A program made the translations under genes and the position numbers. The notes under the pieces were generated by a model that was not told where the DNA came from, did not search any database, and saw only the letters and a program-made list of their open reading frames with translations. Shown in pieces: positions 26,378 to 35,829 of a DNA stretch of 64,000 nt; positions within the stretch are counted from its first letter, which is position 1, and every line of letters starts with the position of its first letter. Source of the DNA: Armatimonadota bacterium (GTDB lineage: Bacteria > Armatimonadota > UBA5829 > DTJY01); NCBI GenBank assembly GCA_029907255.1, contig JARYMF010000012.1, positions 24,857 through 88,856 on the forward strand, written 5' to 3'.

Positions 26378-27415
26378 ATGAGAAAAGACCAATTCGAGCA
26401 ATTGAAGGCGATTGTGCAAGGAGCAAAGATCAAGCCTCCAGTAGCATTATTAGTTGACAGCCCTTGGATTCCGCCGTTTGTGGGAATAGAGGCAATGGAA
26501 TACTTCACCGAACCTGATAAATGGCTGGAGGCGAACCTGCACGTTGTCGAGCGCTTCCCTGATGTGATATTTATACCAGGCTTTTGGGTGGAATACGGAA
26601 TGGCGATTGAGCCCTCTGCGCACGGGTGCAAAGTATCATGGTGGAAGGATTCTCCACCTTCGGTTTCGCCTGTGCTCTCCGACATCTCTGAGGTCAGCCG
26701 GCTAACAGTGCCATCGCCGCAAAATGACGGACTAATGCCGTTTGTGCTGCATCTTCAGCGGCGTGCTCAAGAACAAATTGCCCCAATGGGGTATTCAATT
26801 CGCATAGTCTCTGCACGAGGTCCGCTCGCACTTGCAACATTCATTCGGGGGATTACCGAGTTCCTGATAGACATAAAAATTGAACCTGAGAACTCGCATC
26901 GTTTGCTCGATATTTGCACTGAAACCGTAATCCGCTGGTTGGATGCCCAAGCAAAGAACTTGCCCGATGTTGAGGCAATTTTTGTTCTTGATGACATAGT
27001 AGGTCTTTTATCACCAGCTGACTACGAAGAGTTCGCCCACCCATATCTTAAGCGAATATTTGATGCTTTTAATGGCATGCTCAAACTCTATCACAATGAT
27101 GCGAATATTGAGCCATTTGCCGAGCGCCTGGCAGAAACGGGATTCGATATCTTGAATTTCAGCCATCTAATAGACGCTGGCGAACTCTATCGGCGGATTG
27201 GAGACAAGGTAGTCCTAATGGGAAATGTTCCGCCTCTTCAGGTGATGGCAGAGGGGACGCCGGAGCAGGTGAGAGAAAGCGCCAAGCGAGCGCTTGATGG
27301 GACTGGGGGGCGCATAATACTCTCCGCTGGCGGCGGCACGAATCCCGGCACATCAGCTGAGAATATAGATGCTCTTGTCCAAGCGGCGCGGGAGTGGTCA
27401 GAAAGCCATGGCTAG
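26378..27415 (+). CDS. Uroporphyrinogen decarboxylase (URO-D)-family protein, methyltransferase-like
   Basis: A 345-residue protein with the URO-D fold typical of cobamide-dependent methyltransferases (MtaA/CmuA-like) and of orphan URO-D paralogues in sugar-use clusters. Recognisable parts are VIFIPGFWVEYGMAIEPSAHGCKVSW near the N-terminus, LYHNDANIEPFAERLAETGFDILNF at about 230-254, and the C-terminal GGRIILSAGGGTNPGTSAENIDAL. The N-terminal arginine patterns of true HemE are absent, so haem synthesis is not suggested. AAGGAG precedes the start, and the gene lies 71 bases after the glycosidase gene on the same strand, so they may be cotranscribed. A demethylation role in processing methylated sugars is speculation. 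The stop converges on an ABC permease gene. Confidence 0.85.
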   Translation: MRKDQFEQLKAIVQGAKIKPPVALLVDSPWIPPFVGIEAMEYFTEPDKWLEANLHVVERFPDVIFIPGFWVEYGMAIEPSAHGCKVSWWKDSPPSVSPVLSDISEVSRLTVPSPQNDGLMPFVLHLQRRAQEQIAPMGYSIRIVSARGPLALATFIRGITEFLIDIKIEPENSHRLLDICTETVIRWLDAQAKNLPDVEAIFVLDDIVGLLSPADYEEFAHPYLKRIFDAFNGMLKLYHNDANIEPFAERLAETGFDILNFSHLIDAGELYRRIGDKVVLMGNVPPLQVMAEGTPEQVRESAKRALDGTGGRIILSAGGGTNPGTSAENIDALVQAAREWSESHG

Positions 27416-27423
27416 TTTTGCCG

Positions 27424-28470
27424 CTAGTTGCTTGATGCGTGCCTTGGATATCTCTTTCCGAGGAATTTCATCCCTGCAAGAACGATTACAATAGCTTGGA
27501 TAACCGTGACTATCTCCTTTGGCGTTTCGGTGATTAGCTGCATACTTACCGCGCCATTTCTCAGCGCACCGAAGAGGAGTGCTGAAAGCGCTGTTCCGAC
27601 GGCAGTGTTATTACCGAGAAGAGCGACAGCGATGCTGTCGAAACCATATCCGGGGGAGAATTGGTCATAGAACCGATGGTGTACCCCTAGAACTTCGACT
27701 GCGCCTGCGAGTCCTGCTAGCCCGCCGCTAAATAACATAGCAAGCACAATCATCCCTGGCACATTTATGCCGGATGCTCGGGCGGCGTCCTGGTTAGTGC
27801 CTACCACCTTTAGTTCATAGCCGACTACCGTGCGATTCATTAGGAATGCAAAGCCGATAACGCCAAGAACTGCTATAAGAATTCCCCAATGTGCGCCTCC
27901 GAGGCTACCTAAAAAAGCGGTTGGCTGAATTTCGGGCGTCTGCGGCGCCATTGAGTTGGGGTCTTGAAATTGGTTGGTTACAAGGTAGTGAGTTAGGAAA
28001 AAGGCTATGTAGTTAAGCATGATTGTAGTGATGACCTCATGCACACCGCGTTTTGCCTTTAGCAAGCCAGGCAGGAAGCCCCAAAGTGCACCGCCAAAGA
28101 TTCCCGCAATGAGGCATAAGGGGGTATGCAAAGGCGCTGGCAGTTTTAGAGTGTAGCCAGCCAACGCTGCCGCAAGCCCGCCGATTAGGAGCTGACCCTC
28201 TACGCCAATGTTGAAAATCCCCGCACGGAGACCTAGTGCTACCGCCAGCCCAGCAAGCGTAAGTGGGATTGCCTTGACAATGGTTTCGCAGACTGCCGGA
28301 ACACTTCCAAATGCGCCCGAGAACATTGCGCCAAATGCGGCAAAGGGATTTTCTCCTGATGCTAGGATAACTATCGCACCAATCCCAAATGCAATTCCCA
28401 GCGTTGCCAATGGATTGCCAGCCGCATGCAAGAAAGGCGACAACCTGTTAATTATGGGGGCGCTCTTCAT
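27424..28470 (-). CDS. Nucleoside/branched-chain-type ABC transporter permease (YufP/NupP-like)
   Basis: A 348-residue inner-membrane permease of the BPD-transport-2 (branched-chain/ribose) family with about nine membrane helices. The stretch LGLRAGIFNIGVEGQLLIGG (about 79-98) is the signature of permeases paired with BmpA-type nucleoside-binding lipoproteins, and EVITTIMLNYIAFFL is also typical. Its ATG overlaps the stop of the ATPase gene by four bases (ATGA), which implies translational coupling. These importers normally have two different permeases plus a BMP-family binding protein; only one permease gene is present here. Transport of nucleosides or related compounds is the best assignment. 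Confidence 0.88.
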   Translation of the reverse strand: MKSAPIINRLSPFLHAAGNPLATLGIAFGIGAIVILASGENPFAAFGAMFSGAFGSVPAVCETIVKAIPLTLAGLAVALGLRAGIFNIGVEGQLLIGGLAAALAGYTLKLPAPLHTPLCLIAGIFGGALWGFLPGLLKAKRGVHEVITTIMLNYIAFFLTHYLVTNQFQDPNSMAPQTPEIQPTAFLGSLGGAHWGILIAVLGVIGFAFLMNRTVVGYELKVVGTNQDAARASGINVPGMIVLAMLFSGGLAGLAGAVEVLGVHHRFYDQFSPGYGFDSIAVALLGNNTAVGTALSALLFGALRNGAVSMQLITETPKEIVTVIQAIVIVLAGMKFLGKRYPRHASSN

Positions 28471-30023
28471 GCTCCACCTTGGCTTTCTTCCTTTGACGAA
28501 GATGGCAAAATGCCTTCTCCAAGCATCAGTGCTCCCACGTTCTGGGGGGTTGCCTCTTCTCCTTTTAAGATGCCAGCAATTCGACCTTGGAACATCACCA
28601 TTACTCTATCGCTAAGGCTTAGTATTTCATCCAAATCGTAGGATATCAACAAAATTCCTGCTCCTTGGTTGCATGCTTCAATTAAGCGCATTCGCACCTC
28701 TGCCGATGCGCTTACGTCCAAGCCGCACGTTGGCTGGCTTGCAATCAGCAGTCTAGGCTCGCGCTCAAGCGCTCGGCCAAACACGAGCTTTTGCTGATTT
28801 CCTCCTGAGAGCTGTCCGGCAGCCATTTCAGGACCAATTGCCCTTATATTGAGGTTCTCGATTAAGCGCGATGCATGCTCCCGACAAGCCCTTATATTAA
28901 GAATGCCAGCCTTCGCAATTGGTTCCTCCCAGTGTGAGCCAAGTATTGCATTATCTATTATGCGATTCTCAAGCAGGAGAGCAAAGCGGCGGTCCTCAGG
29001 TATGTAAGCAATTCTTAATTTAAGACGCTGGCGGACCGACATACCGATGATTTCCCGACCATCAAGCTTGATGCTTCCTAACCCTTTGCGAAGTCCAATA
29101 AGCGCCTCCGCCAGCTCCCGCTGACCGTTGCCGTCAATCCCTGCGACGCCCAGTATTTCGCCAGGGTAAAGTTCGAAGCTTACCCCATTAACTGCGGGTA
29201 CGCCGGATTCCCCAATTACTCTCAAGTTGCTTACTTTTAAGATGGGTTCGCTTGTTAAATCTACTGTTTTTGCAACCTGCCTCGGTATTTCAAAATTGCC
29301 CTCACTGCCGACCATCAGTCGAGTAAGTTCTTCAGCAGTCGTTGAGGTGGTTTCAAGGCAGGCGACGGATTTACCATGTCGAAGAACCGTCACCCTGTCG
29401 GAATAACCCAGCACCTCTCGGAGCTTGTGGCTGATAAGGATGATGCACATGCCGTCTTCAACCAATCGCCTGAGCATGGCAAACAGGCTTTCCACTTCCT
29501 GTGGTGCAAGCACGCTTGTTGGCTCATCGAGGATTAGTATTCGCGCTTGCCGATAGAGGGCTTTGAGTATTTCCACTTTTTGTTGGGATGAGACAGACAA
29601 GTCGGCTACTCGGGCGTGAAGGTCAACATAGAGTCCAAACTGCTCGCATATCTCGCGAAGCCGTTTTTCTGCTGAACGATAGTCGGTTTGGAGCAAGTGG
29701 GTTGGCTCGCAACCTAGAATGATATTTTCCAGCGCTGTGAAAGCCTGCACGAGCATAAAGCGCTGGTGAACCATGCCGATTTTTAGACTAATGGCATCGC
29801 GCGGGCTTTGTATTCTAACTGGCTTGCCGAAGACACGTATCTCTCCGTGGTCAGGAGTCAGCATGCCATAAAGGATGTTCATGAGGGTCGTCTTGCCGGC
29901 TCCATTCTCGCCGATAAGCGCATGCAATTCTCCCTGATAAGCAGTAAAATCAACCTTATCGTTTGCAATGACGCTGGGGAAACGCTTTGTTATCGCTCGC
30001 ATCTCGACGGCAGGTGAACCCAT
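28467..30023 (-). CDS. Nucleoside-type ABC transporter ATP-binding protein with two ATPase domains
   Basis: I chose the ATG at 30023 (MGSPAVEMRAITKRFP) because it gives the family's usual length of about 518 residues; the frame stays open to 30134. Domain 1 has Walker A GENGAGKTT, signature LSVSSQQKVEILKAL and Walker B ILILDEPTSVL. Domain 2 has a degenerate Walker A (GIDGNGQRE), signature LSGGNQQKLVFGRAL and a Walker B-like LLIASQPTCGLD in which the usual Asp-Glu is replaced. This asymmetry is normal for RbsA/YufO-type double ATPases. It energises the permease encoded directly downstream with a 4-base overlap. The sequence between 30023 and 30134 could include the promoter. Confidence 0.9.
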   Translation of the reverse strand: MGSPAVEMRAITKRFPSVIANDKVDFTAYQGELHALIGENGAGKTTLMNILYGMLTPDHGEIRVFGKPVRIQSPRDAISLKIGMVHQRFMLVQAFTALENIILGCEPTHLLQTDYRSAEKRLREICEQFGLYVDLHARVADLSVSSQQKVEILKALYRQARILILDEPTSVLAPQEVESLFAMLRRLVEDGMCIILISHKLREVLGYSDRVTVLRHGKSVACLETTSTTAEELTRLMVGSEGNFEIPRQVAKTVDLTSEPILKVSNLRVIGESGVPAVNGVSFELYPGEILGVAGIDGNGQRELAEALIGLRKGLGSIKLDGREIIGMSVRQRLKLRIAYIPEDRRFALLLENRIIDNAILGSHWEEPIAKAGILNIRACREHASRLIENLNIRAIGPEMAAGQLSGGNQQKLVFGRALEREPRLLIASQPTCGLDVSASAEVRMRLIEACNQGAGILLISYDLDEILSLSDRVMVMFQGRIAGILKGEEATPQNVGALMLGEGILPSSSKEESQGGA

Positions 30024-30273
30024 GCTACCTATTGTCCCCTCTGGCTGGCGGTGAAAATCAACTTGATTCGCCAGTGCTTCAGCATTGGTGAAAAGGTAAA
30101 CTGTAAATATCCTGGGTAGAGTTTGAATGCCCAACCCCGATAACTTTGGAGAATATAAAATTGCAAAACCTTATTTGGCTTTAAAACCATTAAACCATAT
30201 CAATTCGGCATTCGAACTGTCAAATTAGGTATAATAAGAAACAAACGTTAAGAACATAAAGTAGCTGCAAACC

Positions 30274-31641
30274 ATGAACCCTGCCATTGAGACAATTAGG
30301 GAAATCACGAAAGGGACGCCTTATGAGGGAAAGTTATTTCTAGTGGGCGGCTGTGTGCGCGATGAGATTATGGGCTTGCCACCTACAGAGGATGTTGATA
30401 TTGTCCTTGAAGGCAGCGCCCTCGAACTTGCAAAGTTTCTATACGAGAAGGGAGTAGCCGACCACCGCCCTGTAACTTACCCGCGTTTTGGGACGGCAAT
30501 GGTGACAATCAAAGGTCATACGGTGGAGCTTGTCAGCGCAAGGAAAGAGGTTTATACTCCGGAGAGTCGCAAGCCTGAGGTCGAATTTGCTGGGCTTTAT
30601 GAAGATGTCCTGCGCCGCGATTTTTCCATAAATACCCTTCTAAAAAATCTGCACACTGGCGAGATTCTTGATTTAACCGGGCGGGGAAAAGCAGATATCG
30701 AAGCGAAAATAATTCGCACGCCAACCGACCCCGATGTTACCTTCTTTGACGACCCACTTAGGATGCTTAGGGCAGTTAGGTTTGCAGTCAGATTAGGATT
30801 TGAGATAGACCCGCAAACTTGGGAGGCAATTACGAGAAATGCACCCAGATTGGCAATCATCAGCGCCGAACGCATTCGTGACGAATTTGTGAAAATTCTT
30901 TTAAGCGACAACCCGGTGCGTGGCATTCGAATGCTTAAGCAAGCTGGTCTCCTCAAGGAGTTTGCTTGGGAGCTTCTCGAAATGCAAGGCGTTACCCAGG
31001 GCGGCCGTCATGTCTATGACGTATGGGAGCATACCCTTCATGCATTGGAGTCACTGCCGCGCCAAGCCGATCTTATCTTGCGGCTCGCTGTTCTCTTTCA
31101 TGACGCAGGAAAACCTCGGACAAAAACGGTAGACAGCGAGGGGCATATACATTTTTACGGCCATGAAGTTAAGAGCGCTGAGATTGCCAGTCGAGTGCTA
31201 AATCGCCTAAAGTTTCCAAAGAGCGAAATCTCGCGCGTAGTTCGTTTAGTCGAATTACATATGAGGGTCGGCGAATACCGAAGTGAGTGGAAAGACTCGG
31301 CAGTCAAAAGGCTTATGCGCGAGGCTGGTGACGATATATCTGATCTCATTGCGCTTTGCAAGGCAGATAGAAAAGGTTATGGGCCGCATGCCTCGACTGA
31401 GGAATTAGAAGAGCTAGAACAAAGGATAGAAAAAATTATATTGAAAATTCCGATTCACAAGATTGAAAGTCCGTTAAATGGCTGGGAAATCATGGAAATA
31501 CTCAACATTCCACCTGGCCCGAAGTTGAGGCAAGTGAAGCAGTTCCTTCTAGAGGAAGTCCTCGAAGGCCGTCTTTCTCCCGGCGATAAGGAAACAGCAA
31601 AGAAGTTGGTTCGAGAGAAGTTCGCTGCCGGTGCAACTTGA
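30274..31641 (+). CDS. cca: CCA tRNA nucleotidyltransferase with HD domain
   Basis: The 455-residue enzyme has the class II nucleotidyltransferase head (LFLVGGCVRDEIMGLPPTEDVDIV at about 21-44, with the catalytic DVD). The RRDFSINTLL motif follows near residue 110 and the neck region FFDDPLRMLRAVRFAVRLGF at about 156-175. From about 250 an HD phosphohydrolase-like domain is present (LRLAVLFHDAGKP and HEVKSAEIASRVLNRLKF). The family adds or repairs the CCA end of tRNA; in lineages with two enzymes it may be only A-adding or a poly(A) polymerase, which sequence alone does not resolve here. A -10-like TATAAT lies at 30230-30235 upstream of the start. Confidence 0.93.
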   Translation: MNPAIETIREITKGTPYEGKLFLVGGCVRDEIMGLPPTEDVDIVLEGSALELAKFLYEKGVADHRPVTYPRFGTAMVTIKGHTVELVSARKEVYTPESRKPEVEFAGLYEDVLRRDFSINTLLKNLHTGEILDLTGRGKADIEAKIIRTPTDPDVTFFDDPLRMLRAVRFAVRLGFEIDPQTWEAITRNAPRLAIISAERIRDEFVKILLSDNPVRGIRMLKQAGLLKEFAWELLEMQGVTQGGRHVYDVWEHTLHALESLPRQADLILRLAVLFHDAGKPRTKTVDSEGHIHFYGHEVKSAEIASRVLNRLKFPKSEISRVVRLVELHMRVGEYRSEWKDSAVKRLMREAGDDISDLIALCKADRKGYGPHASTEELEELEQRIEKIILKIPIHKIESPLNGWEIMEILNIPPGPKLRQVKQFLLEEVLEGRLSPGDKETAKKLVREKFAAGAT

Positions 31642-31696
31642 CACCTCAATTCGCAAGCCCTAAACTGGTAGCCAATTATCCTGAGAGGCAGGAACA

Positions 31697-33640
31697 GTGG
31701 ATATGCTTTATTTTCTCCTGTGCGCGATAATCCTTCTGACAGCGGAAATATCCCATGCCGCCGTCCCGCCGCCATATGAGCCGGTTAAGGCTACTGCGGC
31801 AGAAATAAGATGCCTTGGCAGAATAATCAGGCTTGGGCCTATGTTGTTGCCAGCCCAGATAAAATCGGCTGGTGAAGACCTGCTTGCCAACCCCATAACC
31901 CTCGTTGTAGACCCAATATCAGCACTTGATGGGCTTGCTGGCAAGGGCAGGGTGGTCGCTAACAATGGCGACTCGGCAGTTTTGGAATGGGAGGGAGAAT
32001 CGCAGGCATTCGGTATTAAGGTACGCATGACGGCTGATTGCGATGGCTTTTGTTGGTATAACATCACTCTTGTACCAAAGCAACCGACGAGGCTGTCTTC
32101 TCTAGCGCTGTCTATTCCTCGGCGTGAGGAGACAGCGAAATATGTGCATACTGCGAATTTTACTTGGGGGCAGGGTATATCGCAAGGGTTGGCAGAGCTT
32201 GGCGGAAACTGGCGTGGAGGTTTCATGCCTTATGTCTGGATTGGCGATGAAGAAAGAGGACTGGCGTGGTGTTGTGAGTCTGACGAGGGTTGGAACCTAA
32301 AAGATGCAAAAAGCACGCTTTCCATAGCAAGCTTAGAATCCGCAGTGCTTTTTAAAGCCGCCTTGCTAGACCACCCTGAGAACATCAGCTTGCCAATAAA
32401 TATAAGGTTCGGAATACAAGCAACTCCCGTAAAGCCGGTCTCGTTTGATTGGCGAGCAAAGGTGCGCATATTCCATGGCATCACCTATGATTGGGTTGCC
32501 CCAGGAAGGGACGGCAGGATGCCTCTAGACCTGCTTCAAAGGGCTGGCGTTAAGACTGTAATTTACCACGACATGTGGCCCACGTATTATGGCCAGCTTG
32601 TTCCCAGTTCGCCGGAATTGTTCCGCAAGCTGGTTGATGAGTGCCATAAGCGAGGAATCAGGTTCCTTGTATATGTTGGCTATGGATTGGCTCGAAATGC
32701 GCCAGAAATGCAGGGCCATCATGATGAGTGGTCCATCTTACCGCTTATACCTTGGGTTCCCAGCTATAAACCCGAATTTCGCGCTTTCGATGCTTGCTGT
32801 CCGAGGAGCGGCTGGGCTTCCTGGCTTGTTAAAGGGATTGATGAGCTTTTCTCAACCTTTGATTTAGACGGCATTTACTTTGACGGCACAAGCGAAGCAT
32901 TTCGGTGCCAGAATGAAAAGCACGGTTGTGGCTGGCGCGACGCTGATGGCAATCTTCATGCTACCTATGCAATTCTTGCTGCTCGGAGCCTTATGCGGCA
33001 AATCGCTGAGGTTGTGCGTAAGCACAATCCCAATGCAATTCTCGACGTCCACATGTCTGACAACCTAACGATTCCGACGCTTTCATTCTGTGATAGCTAT
33101 TGGGATGGTGAGCAATTCGAGGTTTATAAGGCTGATGATAAGATTGAGATACCGCTGGACCAATTCCGAACGGAGTTCATGGGATATGCGCATGGCTTGG
33201 ATGCGCAATTTCTCTGCTATGAAAGCCGCCCGTTCTCATTTGACGAAGCAATTGCAATTGCTTGGTTGCATGGAGTGGAGGTTCGTCCGATAAACAAAAA
33301 CCAATTACGGAAGGTTGTGCCTATTTGGGGGGCACTTGACCGGTTTGGTGCTCCATCGGCTAAGTGGCTGCCATATTGGAAAGGGTCTGGTGTATTTTGC
33401 TCGGATTCGTCCGTTAGGGCTAGTGCATTTGCAAAAGATGGCAGGGCGCTAATATTCGTAAGTCATCTAAAGCGCGAACCGCTTTCCACTACCTTAGTAG
33501 TAGACCCTAAAATTCTCGGGCTCCCCTCGGAGAAGCTTTCGGCCACCAACGCCATTACTGGCAAACCACTTGACATTGAGGGGTTCTCAATTCCGCTTGT
33601 ATTTGAAGGGATGGATTGGAAGCTTATTGAAGTAAAGTAG
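31697..33640 (+). CDS. Secreted DUF6067-like glycosidase-type protein
   Basis: The start may be GTG 31697 or ATG 31703; AGG-containing sequence lies a few bases upstream of both. The 647-residue protein has a signal peptide (LYFLLCAIILLTAEISHA). A beta-rich first half follows with a segment ERGLAWCCESDEGWNL that is characteristic of DUF6067/DUF4091-type proteins. A TIM-barrel-like half then has VKTVIYHDMWPTYYG, KRGIRFLVYVGYGL and TFDLDGIYFDGTSE. The DGIYFDG segment is usual in barrel glycosidases of this kind. The substrate is unknown. It lies between cca and a convergent OPT-like membrane protein gene and probably belongs to the carbohydrate neighbourhood. Confidence 0.75.
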   Translation: MDMLYFLLCAIILLTAEISHAAVPPPYEPVKATAAEIRCLGRIIRLGPMLLPAQIKSAGEDLLANPITLVVDPISALDGLAGKGRVVANNGDSAVLEWEGESQAFGIKVRMTADCDGFCWYNITLVPKQPTRLSSLALSIPRREETAKYVHTANFTWGQGISQGLAELGGNWRGGFMPYVWIGDEERGLAWCCESDEGWNLKDAKSTLSIASLESAVLFKAALLDHPENISLPINIRFGIQATPVKPVSFDWRAKVRIFHGITYDWVAPGRDGRMPLDLLQRAGVKTVIYHDMWPTYYGQLVPSSPELFRKLVDECHKRGIRFLVYVGYGLARNAPEMQGHHDEWSILPLIPWVPSYKPEFRAFDACCPRSGWASWLVKGIDELFSTFDLDGIYFDGTSEAFRCQNEKHGCGWRDADGNLHATYAILAARSLMRQIAEVVRKHNPNAILDVHMSDNLTIPTLSFCDSYWDGEQFEVYKADDKIEIPLDQFRTEFMGYAHGLDAQFLCYESRPFSFDEAIAIAWLHGVEVRPINKNQLRKVVPIWGALDRFGAPSAKWLPYWKGSGVFCSDSSVRASAFAKDGRALIFVSHLKREPLSTTLVVDPKILGLPSEKLSATNAITGKPLDIEGFSIPLVFEGMDWKLIEVK

Positions 33641-33663
33641 CCTTAATTATGGGTTAGATGCGT

Positions 33664-35631
33664 CTATCTATATTTCCCTGGCCAAAAATCATAGGTTGGA
33701 ATCCCGAGCATTATGCCTAAAATGGTCCACAGGCTGCCGATAGTAATCTCGCCTAGTATTAAGCCAAAGAAGAATGGGAGCGCCTTTCGATACATCTTTA
33801 GTCCGCCGAATTTCAATGTAATAAATTTGGCTGTACTTCCGATTAGAAGCGGCATCCAGAGCTGTGCGACTCCCCAACTCGGTGCAAGGGCATAAGCAAG
33901 CGGATGTAAAGGGAACGCCAAAAACCGCATCCTCAGCCATCCAAGGCACATTGAGACGATGAATCCTACCCCAACGAAAGCCATAGCGACCTTGTTTGGC
34001 GGGGTAGGTTGTTTTAGCCAGCGCTCAAGTGGTCCAAAGACATAGCGGCCGTGCTCCAAGACATAAATATCCATGTTTGCCGTAGCTCCACCATTGCGAA
34101 ATATAGTATGAAGGAGCTGCCAAAATCCCAGCGGCATTGCAACTATACCTGCGATGACTATAGCGTAGAATATACTGCGGGCTGCTGTATTTGTGCGCTC
34201 AGATAGCTTAAATGCCTCGGCTTGATGCGGTGCAGGATGGCTGGCATAGCTTATGTTGAACCAGGAGAACGTAGAGAATCCGACGAGCGTTTGCGTTGGT
34301 ATATTCTCCGTTCCCAAAGCAGTTGTAAGTACATAATGGGGTCCCATTGGATTCATATCAGGTACAGGAAACCCCAGTTCTGACCTTATGCGGCTGATGA
34401 TTATGCAGAAAACGAAATAGAGTAAGAAGAAGATTACAATCGCCCATGCGGCCATCCCCGTAAAATAGGCAAAGATTCCCAGAAAGACAAAGCCGCTAAT
34501 TGCCCCCAGTATTGCTGTTCTATAACTAATTGCCTCATTGGACTCATCAATCTCTTTCGTGCCTCGAAAAGCAGTGCGGAATACACTTCTCAGATAGCTT
34601 CGGCTAGCCCACATGCTCATGATGAGAAAGCCTAAGTAAGCCCCATATGCCTGGCTGTTTAGAAAGGGATATGCTTGGTCCAAACCACCTGCCGCCACTC
34701 TCAGCTCATGTAAGCCGATGACTCGACTTCCGACTAGTTCGAGCTTGCCAATCCAATAGAAGAACCAGCAGGAAAATGAGAGCTCAAGCGGCATAAGAAA
34801 CGCCAGCCCGATAGCCCAGAAGTAGAAGCCCATTGGGATATAACCCATCGCATTCCATGGAGGGTCGGTAATATACTTGCCGATGTCTACGCGTGTTATT
34901 CTTATGTGTGGAACGGATGGATAGAGATAGTTCAAGCCCGCGAGGAGGGTTAGCGTACCTGAGAAAGCAAATCCAATCCACATATGCTTGCTTTTAAAAA
35001 GGGAGTAGGACTCGTCGGTCATCTCCAATGGAAGCTGAATGATTGGAAAAGTGAGCTTCTCTGCCTCGACCCATTGCTTCCGAAGGATGCAGTTAATGCA
35101 AAGCATGGTGAAGATAAGAACCGCTGTAAAAATTGACCACCAAAATATGGGCACCAACCATGGAACAAAATTAGTTGGGTCATAAAGCGAGGAGTTGCCG
35201 TAATAAAAATTTCTTAGGCTTTCCTGGTCGTTTACAAAAAGCCATTTTGGGAGTCGAGGCACTATCAGTTCGCCCCACTTATTCTCAGGCGTTTGGAAAA
35301 ATGATGCATATCCCATGGCTGAAACGAGGATTGACATCATGCAGTGCGAACAAACGCCGCTTGTAATGGAAATTACTATATAGATTGTAAGCAGTTCCAT
35401 TCGTGATAGGGCGATGTTGTGCCACCGGCGCTTGATTAGCATATTGACAACAGTAAGTACTAGGAGAGTGAAGATGCAGTTGTAGAACGGTGCCGCGTAG
35501 GTGGGGTATGAAGTGCGTACCGCCTCGAGTTGTACCACCCAGTAGTCGTTGATGGCGGCGAGAACAAGCGCAAGAGCGATTGACCTTTTAGTTACTCCTC
35601 GATTCGGCCGATTTGTTGGTGGTATGTCCAT
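33664..35631 (-). CDS. Large polytopic membrane protein, DUF6785/OPT-like
   Basis: The ATG at 35631 gives 655 residues with about fourteen hydrophobic segments; an in-frame TTG at 35637 is the only alternative nearby and neither has a clear ribosome binding site. The protein begins with RSIALALVLAAINDYWVVQLE. It contains loops such as ELLTIYIVISITSGVCSHCMM, a layout seen in DUF6784/DUF6785 proteins and reminiscent of oligopeptide-transporter (OPT) folds. These proteins are common in Armatimonadota and Planctomycetota, and their substrate is unknown. It converges with the DUF6067-like gene and is divergent from the secreted 36-kb protein. It may import products of the neighbouring glycosidases, but this is inference from position only. 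Confidence 0.78.
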   Translation of the reverse strand: MDIPPTNRPNRGVTKRSIALALVLAAINDYWVVQLEAVRTSYPTYAAPFYNCIFTLLVLTVVNMLIKRRWHNIALSRMELLTIYIVISITSGVCSHCMMSILVSAMGYASFFQTPENKWGELIVPRLPKWLFVNDQESLRNFYYGNSSLYDPTNFVPWLVPIFWWSIFTAVLIFTMLCINCILRKQWVEAEKLTFPIIQLPLEMTDESYSLFKSKHMWIGFAFSGTLTLLAGLNYLYPSVPHIRITRVDIGKYITDPPWNAMGYIPMGFYFWAIGLAFLMPLELSFSCWFFYWIGKLELVGSRVIGLHELRVAAGGLDQAYPFLNSQAYGAYLGFLIMSMWASRSYLRSVFRTAFRGTKEIDESNEAISYRTAILGAISGFVFLGIFAYFTGMAAWAIVIFFLLYFVFCIIISRIRSELGFPVPDMNPMGPHYVLTTALGTENIPTQTLVGFSTFSWFNISYASHPAPHQAEAFKLSERTNTAARSIFYAIVIAGIVAMPLGFWQLLHTIFRNGGATANMDIYVLEHGRYVFGPLERWLKQPTPPNKVAMAFVGVGFIVSMCLGWLRMRFLAFPLHPLAYALAPSWGVAQLWMPLLIGSTAKFITLKFGGLKMYRKALPFFFGLILGEITIGSLWTILGIMLGIPTYDFWPGKYR

Positions 35632-35829
35632 GGTCAAGGAGTATGATATGGAGAATTGTAGAGATTGTAAAGATGCATAAGGTATTTAGTGAAACGAATA
35701 ACAGTGCCAAAGCAAGTTTGGGCTTAGTGTCCTATCATGCGGGTTCTCGGCGAAGTTTGCTATAATCTAACAAAGTGTGTATTGGTTTTATTCAGAAACT
35801 TAGATAAAAAGTACTTTGAAGGTGTGCCA

